DNA of 7,592 nt from Pseudobdellovibrionaceae bacterium (GTDB lineage: Bacteria > Bdellovibrionota > Bdellovibrionia > Bdellovibrionales > JAMPXM01), in contig CAJYIL010000581.1 of NCBI GenBank assembly GCA_913774795.1, positions 1 to 7,592 on the forward strand, given 5' to 3'. This document shows positions 1 to 4,147 of this stretch, piece after piece. Under the pieces are notes generated by a model, which had not been told where the DNA came from, did no database searches, and saw only the letters and a list, made by a program, of their open reading frames with translations. A program made the translations under genes and the position numbers. Within the stretch, counting starts at the first letter, position 1. Every line of letters begins with the position of its first letter.

Positions 1-1
1 A

Positions 2-241
2 GCTCACTTGAGGCAAGTCGCCGGCGCGATCGAAGACGGTCTCGATATTCGGGGCTATTATCATTGGTCGTTGATCGATAACTTCGAATGGATCAAAGGC
101 TTTTGGCCGCGGTTCGGGCTTTTTCACGTGAACTACGAGACCTTCGAGCGTACGGAGCGGCCAAGTGCCCAAGTTTACCGCACGATCGTGAACAAACATG
201 GCGCAAAAAAGCCACAGCTTGATTGGCTCACGGAGCCCTGA
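2..241 (+). CDS. Glycoside hydrolase family 1 (beta-glucosidase type), C-terminal fragment
   Basis: The reading frame is open from the left edge of the window, so this is the 3' end of a longer gene. Its last roughly 80 residues carry the C-terminal signature of GH1 enzymes: DGLDIRGYYHWSLIDNFEW, then a G-x-x-x-RFGLFHVNY stretch and ERTERPSAQVYR. In the family, the Glu-Trp of NFEW lines the sugar-binding subsite and RFGL-V-Y closes the last strand and helix of the (beta/alpha)8 barrel. The nucleophile motif (I/V)TENG lies upstream, outside the window, so activity cannot be judged. GH1 enzymes hydrolyse beta-glucosides, beta-galactosides or phospho-beta-glycosides; substrate cannot be told from this end. 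No signal peptide can be assessed. The stop codon lies only 83 bp before pstS, but the pstS control region fills that gap, so a shared operon is unlikely. Family call is firm; specificity unknown. Confidence 0.9.
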   Translation, partial: AHLRQVAGAIEDGLDIRGYYHWSLIDNFEWIKGFWPRFGLFHVNYETFERTERPSAQVYRTIVNKHGAKKPQLDWLTEP

Positions 242-247
242 TGGAGC

Positions 248-286
248 CTAACAGAAGCCTGACAGATGGTTGAAAAGACCCTGATG
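248..286 (+). promoter_or_regulatory. Pho-box-like array of four hexamers with 11-bp period
   Basis: Four related hexamers start exactly 11 bp apart: CTAACA (248), CTGACA (259), TTGAAA (270) and CTGATG (281), with 5-bp spacers. A fifth copy, CTGATG at 238, lies 10 bp before the first and overlaps the stop codon of the GH1 gene. PhoB and PhoP-type response regulators bind direct repeats with an 11-bp period (Bacillus PhoP TTAACA with 5-bp spacers; E. coli PhoB 7-mers with 4-bp spacers). The position directly upstream of pstS fits. The -10 element is not clear; TAGAAC at 287-292 or the CTCTAAAG stretch near 294-301 are candidates. Spacing and context are seen directly; binding by a Pho regulator is inferred. 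Confidence 0.55.
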
Positions 287-324
287 TAGAACACTCTAAA
301 GAGCATCTTGATAGAGGGGTTTTC

Positions 325-1356
325 ATGAAGAATCCGGTCAGAACCATCGCAAAAATTTTCGCGGTCGTAGCCGTTTCTTTAGTCTCGGTCCACGTCCACG
401 CGGCCGATAAAACATTGATCAACGGCGCGGGCGCTACGTTCCCGGCACCGATCTACACGAAGTGGTTTCAAGATTACAACAAGTCGCATCCCGCGGTTGA
501 GATCAACTATCAAGCGATTGGCTCCGGCGGGGGCATCAAGCAACTGACTGAGAAAACGGTCGACTTCGGTGCGAGCGATGCGCCGATGACGGATGCCGAG
601 ATCGCGAAAGTGGGCGGCGCCGTGATTCACGTGCCCACCGTTCTGGGTGCGGTCGTCATCACCTACAATCTTCCGACCGTGAAGCAGGCGATTAAACTCG
701 ACGGCGCGGTGCTGGCCGACATGTTCGCGGGCCGTATTCTCAAATGGAATGACCCCAAGATCGCCGCATTGAATGCCGGAGTCGCTCTCCCGAACACATC
801 AATCATACCGATTTACCGAGCCGATTCTTCGGGCACCACGGCGGTCTTCACCGAATACCTCAAAAAAGTGTCTTCGACCTGGAGTGCGGGCGCGGGCAAG
901 ACCGTCAAATGGCCAACGGGCGTCGGCGGCAAAGGCAATGAAGGCGTAACGGGACAAGTGAAGAACACTCCGGGAGCAATGGGTTACGTCGAACTCACGT
1001 ACGCGACCGCAGAAAAACTCCCGATGGCGGAGTTGAAAAATAAGTCGGGCGCCTTCGTCGCGCCTTCGATGAAAGCCGTTTCTGAAGCCGCCGCCGGCGC
1101 GCTCAAGACGATGCCCGAAGATTTTCGGGTCTCGATCACGGATGCCGAAGGTAAGGGCTCGTACCCGATCTCGGCTTTCACGTACCTCTTGATCAATAAA
1201 GAGATGGCCGGAGTGAAAGGCAAGGAGCTCGTGAGCTTCTTGAACTGGGCGATGACCGACGGTCAAAAGTCAGCTCCCGCGCTCTCTTATGCTGCTTTGC
1301 CGGCATCGATGGTTCCGAAGATTCAGGCGAAGATCAAAACGATCGTCGCGAAGTAA
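325..1356 (+). CDS. pstS: Phosphate ABC transporter substrate-binding protein PstS
   Basis: This periplasmic protein captures inorganic phosphate and delivers it to the PstCAB importer. At 343 aa it has the usual PstS length. Residues 1-26 form a Sec signal peptide (basic MKNPVR start, hydrophobic 11-22, cleavage likely after VHA26). The mature protein begins with the family block GAGATFPAPIY (34-44), followed by AIGSGGGIKQL (64-74), DFGASDAPM (80-88) and YRADSSGTT (164-172). By comparison with E. coli PstS, phosphate ligands should be T38, F39, S67, D85, R165, S169, G170 and T171, all present. TGVGGKGNEGV and PGAMGYVE are also typical. The ATG follows AGAGGGG at 313-319. No pstC, pstA, pstB or phoU follows: the next gene converges on it 10 bp away, so pstS is a single-gene unit here. 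Phosphate regulation is suggested by the upstream 11-bp repeats. Confidence 0.96.
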   Translation: MKNPVRTIAKIFAVVAVSLVSVHVHAADKTLINGAGATFPAPIYTKWFQDYNKSHPAVEINYQAIGSGGGIKQLTEKTVDFGASDAPMTDAEIAKVGGAVIHVPTVLGAVVITYNLPTVKQAIKLDGAVLADMFAGRILKWNDPKIAALNAGVALPNTSIIPIYRADSSGTTAVFTEYLKKVSSTWSAGAGKTVKWPTGVGGKGNEGVTGQVKNTPGAMGYVELTYATAEKLPMAELKNKSGAFVAPSMKAVSEAAAGALKTMPEDFRVSITDAEGKGSYPISAFTYLLINKEMAGVKGKELVSFLNWAMTDGQKSAPALSYAALPASMVPKIQAKIKTIVAK

Positions 1357-1385
1357 AAGCGCCTGTCTATTTGAGCAGGCGTTTT
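1357..1385. terminator. Bidirectional terminator shared by pstS and udg
   Basis: CGCCTG (1360-1365) pairs with CAGGCG (1376-1381). The stem extends as A-U and G-U pairs through AAAG (1356-1359) and TTTT (1382-1385), giving an A-tract on one side and a T-tract on the other, so it can work in both directions. The loop holds the TAG stop codon of the leftward glycosylase gene (1367-1369), and the right arm lies within its last codons. This is a compact convergent terminator. Confidence 0.75.
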
Positions 1386-2140
1386 GCGCGCGCAAATATA
1401 TTGTCGAACATCGGCTCTGTGAGTTTGCCGGTAAACGTGTTCTGTTGAGACGGGTGGTAACTCCCGAGACAGACGCGACCGTCTTCAAGTTTCACTTCAA
1501 CACCGTGACCGAACGTGGGCCGAGCGCCTGTCCAGGCGCCTTGGCGTTTTAATTCATTAAAGAGGGCGGTCCACGCGATCGAGCCGAGCGCAAGGATCAC
1601 CCTTGGCTTGTGAAGGGCGAATGTACGCTCAAGGTACTCGCGGCAGCGATCGATCTCGTCGGGCAGTGGTTTGTTATCGGGCGGCGCGCAGTGCGCGGTC
1701 GCGGTAATGACGCAGTTAATGAGTTCAAGACCGTCATCAGCGTTCTCGTAAGAGAACTGATTCGCAAATCCGGCTTTGTGAAGCGCTCGGTAAAGCCATA
1801 GGCCTGAACGATCGCCGGTAAACATACGGCTTGTGCGATTGGCTCCGTGCGCGGCGGGTGCAAGTCCGAGAATGACGAACTTCGCGTTCGGATCGCCAAA
1901 GTTCGGAATCGGGCGACCCCAATAAGTTTCATCGCGATGCGCTTTCTTTTTTTCGCGAGCGACGGCTTCGCAATAGGCGCGAAGTCTCGGGCATCGTTCG
2001 CAGTCAACAATGTCGTCGGCGAGCTTCGCGACCGAATCGTTGGTCACGATTCTTGCTTTTTCAAAAGTTGATTTTTCGGTAGGAGTGAGAGATTTCGCTC
2101 TCTTCGATTTGATTTTCTTCGGTGGCATCGCTGTCATCAT
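1367..2140 (-). CDS. udg: Family 5 uracil-DNA glycosylase (UDGb type, 4Fe-4S)
   Basis: This DNA repair enzyme removes uracil, and in family 5 other deaminated bases, from DNA in base-excision repair. The 257-aa protein has a basic tail (PPKKIKSKRAK, residues 6-16) and a cluster motif C47-x-x-C50-PRL. YWGRPIPNFGDPNAK follows at 73-87, then motif 1 GLAPAAHGANRTSRMF at 92-107 and FTGDRSG at 107-113. The second cluster pair is C151 and C166, and the C-terminal motif is HPSQQNTFTG at 229-238. The four cysteines are the expected iron-sulfur ligands of families 4 and 5; alanine-rich GLAPAAHG in motif 1, where family 1 has a polar catalytic residue, points to family 5. No strong Shine-Dalgarno precedes ATG 2140; ATG 2137 and ATG 2128 are alternative starts that change only the first four residues. 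It stands alone and converges on pstS; the region upstream is divergent, so no operon partner is seen. Confidence 0.93.
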   Translation of the reverse strand: MMTAMPPKKIKSKRAKSLTPTEKSTFEKARIVTNDSVAKLADDIVDCERCPRLRAYCEAVAREKKKAHRDETYWGRPIPNFGDPNAKFVILGLAPAAHGANRTSRMFTGDRSGLWLYRALHKAGFANQFSYENADDGLELINCVITATAHCAPPDNKPLPDEIDRCREYLERTFALHKPRVILALGSIAWTALFNELKRQGAWTGARPTFGHGVEVKLEDGRVCLGSYHPSQQNTFTGKLTEPMFDNIFARAKRLLK

Positions 2141-2263
2141 AATGAAACCAGTGACGGTTCCAAAATGGTTTCGTGAGCACTCGTTGCGATACGAAAGCGA
2201 GGCGGAGTCGAAGCGATAACAGCCGGTTCGGATCCAGTTTTAGAAATTAAAAAGAAAATCAGA
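2141..2263. other. Intergenic region upstream of udg, little visible
   Basis: This stretch separates the leftward glycosylase from the rightward small-ORF promoter. It holds a weak AACC/GGTT inverted repeat at 2146-2159 just before the glycosylase start and a GCGATA direct repeat (2186 and 2213). I see no convincing promoter for the glycosylase gene and no ORF with a ribosome binding site. Confidence 0.5.
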
Positions 2264-2292
2264 TTGGAAAGAACACGGCTCACTGTTAAACC
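2264..2292 (+). promoter_or_regulatory. Candidate sigma70-type promoter for the 2347 small ORF transcript
   Basis: TTGGAA (2264-2269) is separated by 17 bp from TAAACC (2287-2292), which is preceded by TGT to give an extended -10 (TG-n-TAAACC). An A+T-rich run at about 2237-2262 lies directly upstream, like an UP element. Predicted start of transcription is near 2299, after the upstream ATG at 2296 and before the Shine-Dalgarno at 2332. Match to consensus is partial, so this is a candidate only. Confidence 0.35.
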
Positions 2293-2315
2293 TAAATGAA
2301 GCCCGTCTACTCGAT

Positions 2316-2338
2316 GAGGCAATCCCCTCGAAAGGAGG
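2316..2338 (+). promoter_or_regulatory. Alternating short hairpins over the small-ORF Shine-Dalgarno
   Basis: CCTC at 2326-2329 can pair with GAGG at 2335-2338, which is the Shine-Dalgarno core, across the 5-nt loop GAAAG. The same CCTC can instead pair with an identical GAGG at 2316-2319 across a 6-nt loop. The two hairpins exclude each other, so the segment could act as a simple translation switch. The stems are only 4 bp, so chance pairing of purine-rich and pyrimidine-rich runs is a real alternative. Confidence 0.25.
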
Positions 2339-2346
2339 ACGCTCAC

Positions 2347-2439
2347 ATGATCGTAAAAACAGAAACACACCCAGCAGCCATGGTTATCGCATTTGATGTG
2401 ACCGGCGGCCTCCTTCGTTCCTGCACCCAGCAGAAGTAA
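2347..2439 (+). CDS. Small ORF, 30 aa, strong ribosome binding site, unknown function
   Basis: An ATG at 2347 follows AAAGGAGG (2331-2338) with 8-nt spacing, the best Shine-Dalgarno in the window, and the frame stays open for 30 codons to TAA at 2437. The peptide begins MIVKTETHPAAMVIAF and ends LLRSCTQQK. It has a short hydrophobic middle (AAMVIAF, residues 10-16), one cysteine near the end, and no motif I recognise. The frame can be extended to ATG 2296 (47 aa, adding a basic MKPVYSMRQSPRKEDAH segment), but that ATG has no Shine-Dalgarno and probably precedes the transcription start. It could be a free small protein or a leader peptide for what follows: the folded RNA at 2475-2530 and the gene at 2662. 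The coding call rests mainly on the ribosome binding site. Confidence 0.5.
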   Translation: MIVKTETHPAAMVIAFDVTGGLLRSCTQQK

Positions 2440-2474
2440 AGCACAAACGAAATCCGAGTCCGCTGATCACTGAG

Positions 2475-2530
2475 CTTAAGCCGCTCTCAGAGCTTGCGTT
2501 GTTGTATTAGAACAGCGCGCTCGGCTTGAG
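2475..2530 (+). ncRNA. Long stable RNA hairpin downstream of the small ORF
   Basis: CTTAAGCCG (2475-2483) pairs with CGGCTTGAG (2522-2530) over 9 bp. Inside it, TGCGTTGTT (2495-2503) pairs with AACAGCGCG (2511-2519) over 9 bp, closing the 7-nt loop GTATTAG. The 11-nt bulge on the 5' side (2484-2494) can form a tiny CTC/GAG hairpin. Three pairs are G-U in the plus-strand RNA and would be A-C mismatches in the opposite strand, so plus-strand transcription is favoured. It could be the 3' part of a small mRNA, a separate regulatory RNA, or a leader element of the 2662 gene. It does not resemble tmRNA, SRP RNA or RNase P RNA. Confidence 0.4.
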
Positions 2531-2566
2531 AGTCGCTTTGGCGCTCGAAATCCCCCAAATCGCAGT

Positions 2567-2600
2567 CGTGCGTTCGAAAAACCGCACGTTCAATTTTTTT
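2567..2600 (+). terminator. Candidate intrinsic terminator before the 75-aa gene
   Basis: CGTGCG (2567-2572) pairs with CGCACG (2583-2588), loop of 10 nt, and a run of seven T follows at 2594-2600 after a 5-nt gap. The gap makes it weaker than a classical terminator. If it works, it ends a transcript of about 300 nt that begins near 2299 and includes the small ORF and the folded RNA. Confidence 0.4.
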
Positions 2601-2602
2601 AA

Positions 2603-2638
2603 CGGAACAAAAAGTCCGCGCAGGCATTGTTTTGCCTG
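2603..2638 (+). promoter_or_regulatory. Tandem hairpins in the leader of the 75-aa gene
   Basis: Two adjacent inverted repeats lie just before the gene at 2662: CGGA (2603-2606) with TCCG (2615-2618), and CAGGCA (2621-2626) with TGCCTG (2633-2638), loop TTGTTT. No T-run follows, so they are not terminators. They end 12 bases before the Shine-Dalgarno at 2650 and may affect translation or mRNA stability. No clear promoter for the 2662 gene is visible here. Confidence 0.3.
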
Positions 2639-2661
2639 AGCACTAAACTAAAGGAATTTAT

Positions 2662-2889
2662 ATGAAGTCATCGTCCGCAAAAGAGCTAGTTTTCAACAAA
2701 CCCGAGGTCGAAATCGTTTTACCTAAACGCGAGGAGATCATTCCTCCGTGGCGCAAACGCTTAAGGTGGTGGCTGAGCGAGTGGCTCAGAGAGCCAAGAC
2801 TGATCCGCGAAGTCGGTCCTCACTCAAGACCCCTTGAGCGCTACGAATTCGAATCAAGAAATGTTTATGAGAAACACCGTGCTCTGTAA
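2662..2889 (+). CDS. Small Trp/Arg-rich hypothetical protein (75 aa)
   Basis: I do not recognise this protein. ATG 2662 follows AAAGGA (2650-2655) with 6-nt spacing, which supports the start. The N-terminal third is polar to mildly hydrophobic (VEIVLPKREEIIPP, residues 16-29). Residues 30-43, WRKRLRWWLSEWLR, form a likely amphipathic helix with W30, L34, W37/L38 and W41 on one face and arginines and lysine on the other. The C-terminal part is charged and contains an EREF-like pattern (ERYEFESRNVYEKHR, 59-73). There is no signal peptide, full membrane span or cysteine. Such a helix could lie on a membrane surface or bind nucleic acid; neither can be shown from sequence. It faces the serine protease gene tail to tail and may share a transcript with the small ORF upstream if the 2567 terminator leaks. 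Confidence 0.65.
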   Translation: MKSSSAKELVFNKPEVEIVLPKREEIIPPWRKRLRWWLSEWLREPRLIREVGPHSRPLERYEFESRNVYEKHRAL

Positions 2890-2910
2890 TCGAAACGAAC
2901 GTTTAAACAC

Positions 2911-2933
2911 AGCGGGCCGTACCGCGGCCCGCT
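2911..2933. terminator. Perfect 9-bp GC hairpin between convergent genes
   Basis: AGCGGGCCG (2911-2919) and CGGCCCGCT (2925-2933) are perfect reverse complements around the loop TACCG. It sits between the ends of the 75-aa gene (2889) and the leftward protease gene (stop at 2939). Neither side has a proper T-run; the leftward side continues GTGTTTAAAC, which is weakly U-rich. It is probably an mRNA end or stability element for both genes. Confidence 0.6.
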
Positions 2934-2938
2934 CACCC

Positions 2939-3856
2939 TCAGTATCCCAACGCCGTGAGCGTCTTCGCGATCTCGCCGATCCGCGTGATGTCCTCGCCTC
3001 GGCATGCGGTGTCTTTGCAGCGGTAGCTGCGTGCGCATCCCGCCGGCGTCCATTCGAAGTCTTTCTCTCCGCGCACCAAAACACCCTCGATCAAACGAGT
3101 CGTGGAATTGATCACGGCGGATCCTGAGTTGCCGCCGTAGGTATCGGTGTTCGCGACAAAAAAACCTGGCTTCGAGATGGTGCGTACCGCCGCACCGTCT
3201 GCAACTTTAAGCGGAAGACCTTCGGGGTAGCCCATCACCGTCAACGGATCACCGATTTTCACGTCGCCATTCAAGCGCATCGGGAGGGGAAGATGGTTTT
3301 TTACTTTGCGATCGAGCTTCACGATCGCGAAGTCGGCGCCGTCGCTCGGTGCCTGCGAGTGCAAGAGTTCTTTGCATGAGTAAACTTCGGAGGCTGGTGC
3401 GGAGAGGGGGAGTATGCCCGGAGCCATTACGCGGTAACCGAAGACGTAAGACGTTTCTCCGCACGATTTCAAATCAGGCACGCAGTGACCTGCGGTCACG
3501 ATGAGATCATCAGCGATCAGAAAACCTGAGCAAAACGCTCCCGTGTTTTGTTCGGCGAATCGCTCGCCGGAGCAGAGTCCAAGCGAAGTCCCGTAATTGG
3601 CACCCTTGAAGGTGCGCAGCCCATTTACCTCGGGCGCGATCTGCGAAGAGCTCATGAGGGCGACTGTCGACTCCGAGAGCGCTCGAATGGCTAAGTCTTT
3701 AACGTCAAAGTAGTCGGATCGATTGTCGTCACCGTAGATGACTTCTTCGTTGCCTCGCGTACTTTGCGCCGGTTCAGGGACGAGCTGCGATTTCGAACAA
3801 GCAACGACTGAGAGGGCGAACGCGGCGAGCGCGTAGGGCCAACGTTTAGACTTCAT
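2939..3856 (-). CDS. Trypsin-like (S1 family) serine protease, lipoprotein
   Basis: A secreted endopeptidase predicted to be lipid-anchored. The 305-aa precursor starts MKSKRWPYALAAFALSVVAC; the lipobox VVAC puts the acylated cysteine at C20, followed by a polar linker to about residue 55. The chymotrypsin-fold triad is complete: H124 in VTAGHC, D175 in GADFAIVKL, and S245 in GGNSGSAV. Eight further cysteines (C95, C109, C125, C132, C161, C274, C280, C285) suggest disulfides in an oxidising compartment; C109 and C125 flank the histidine block as in trypsins. Serine or lysine rather than aspartate at +2 of C20 leaves outer-membrane sorting plausible. ATG 3856 has GGAG at 3864-3867, 7 nt upstream. 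It is a single gene, divergent from the beta-barrel and metalloprotease pair. Cleavage specificity cannot be read reliably. The family is abundant in predatory bacteria, where such enzymes may attack host or prey proteins; that role is inference. Confidence 0.92.
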   Translation of the reverse strand: MKSKRWPYALAAFALSVVACSKSQLVPEPAQSTRGNEEVIYGDDNRSDYFDVKDLAIRALSESTVALMSSSQIAPEVNGLRTFKGANYGTSLGLCSGERFAEQNTGAFCSGFLIADDLIVTAGHCVPDLKSCGETSYVFGYRVMAPGILPLSAPASEVYSCKELLHSQAPSDGADFAIVKLDRKVKNHLPLPMRLNGDVKIGDPLTVMGYPEGLPLKVADGAAVRTISKPGFFVANTDTYGGNSGSAVINSTTRLIEGVLVRGEKDFEWTPAGCARSYRCKDTACRGEDITRIGEIAKTLTALGY

Positions 3857-3886
3857 CCATGAACTCCAAGTGGTGGTTGTTTTTCA

Positions 3887-3916
3887 ATTTTACTGGAAAC
3901 TGAGCCAAACGCTCAC
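3887..3916 (-). promoter_or_regulatory. Candidate promoter and operator of the serine protease gene
   Basis: Read leftward, TAAAAT (3887-3892) matches the -10 consensus at five of six positions and lies about 30 bp before the start codon. The -35 region is poor (GTGAGC, 3911-3916, 18-bp spacer). It is covered by an inverted repeat, TGAGC (3901-3905) - 5 bp - GCTCA (3911-3915). A weak -35 overlapped by a dyad is the layout expected for a regulator-controlled promoter, but no regulator gene is in view. Confidence 0.35.
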
Positions 3917-3963
3917 GTTCTGGGGTCGGGTCTAAGCGAATTTGCGCAAGGATCTTCACGTTT

Positions 3964-3994
3964 TTGCCATAAAAATTCTTTTACGTGCTATCAA
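3964..3994 (+). promoter_or_regulatory. Candidate promoter for the beta-barrel/metalloprotease unit
   Basis: TTGCCA (3964-3969) lies 19 bp before TATCAA (3989-3994), which is preceded by TGC to give an extended -10. The spacer is longer than the usual 17 bp. Transcription would start near 4001, placing the hairpin at 4003-4026 at the extreme 5' end of the mRNA. Confidence 0.3.
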
Positions 3995-4002
3995 CACGCC
4001 CA

Positions 4003-4026
4003 AAAACAGGGGCTTTTTCCTGTTTT
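4003..4026 (+). promoter_or_regulatory. 8-bp hairpin in the 5' leader of the beta-barrel gene
   Basis: AAAACAGG (4003-4010) and CCTGTTTT (4019-4026) are perfect complements around an 8-nt loop GGCTTTTT. The shape, with its A and T tracts, is terminator-like in both directions, yet it lies between divergent genes where no upstream gene needs ending. A leader attenuator, a 5' mRNA-stabilising hairpin, or the end of an unseen short RNA are the options. A second leader hairpin, TGGAGC (4105-4110) with GCTCCA (4117-4122), lies further on. Confidence 0.4.
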
Positions 4027-4147
4027 GCAGGTGTCTCTGGGGCCAAAACCACGTGGTCCCGATCTTGCGAGAAAGGGCGTGGGCTCGACCGACAAAGGCC
4101 GAGCTGGAGCCAAAAAGCTCCACCCCGACATAAAGGGCTTTAAGCGC

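Noticed and set aside
799..1266. Leftward frame of about 155 codons inside pstS
   Set aside because: Antisense shadow of a clearly coding PstS region with conserved motifs on the plus strand.
2186..2218. GCGATA direct repeat as a regulator site
   Set aside because: Two hexamers 27 bp apart in a GC-rich, CGA-rich stretch are expected by chance and do not sit on a recognisable promoter.
2440..2660. tmRNA, SRP RNA, RNase P RNA or c-di-GMP riboswitch
   Set aside because: None of the conserved cores of these RNAs could be found in the segment, despite its strong folding.
2834..3127. Rightward open frame of about 97 codons crossing the end of the 75-aa gene
   Set aside because: It runs through the GC hairpin and antisense to the protease, is low in complexity, and has no plausible ribosome binding site.
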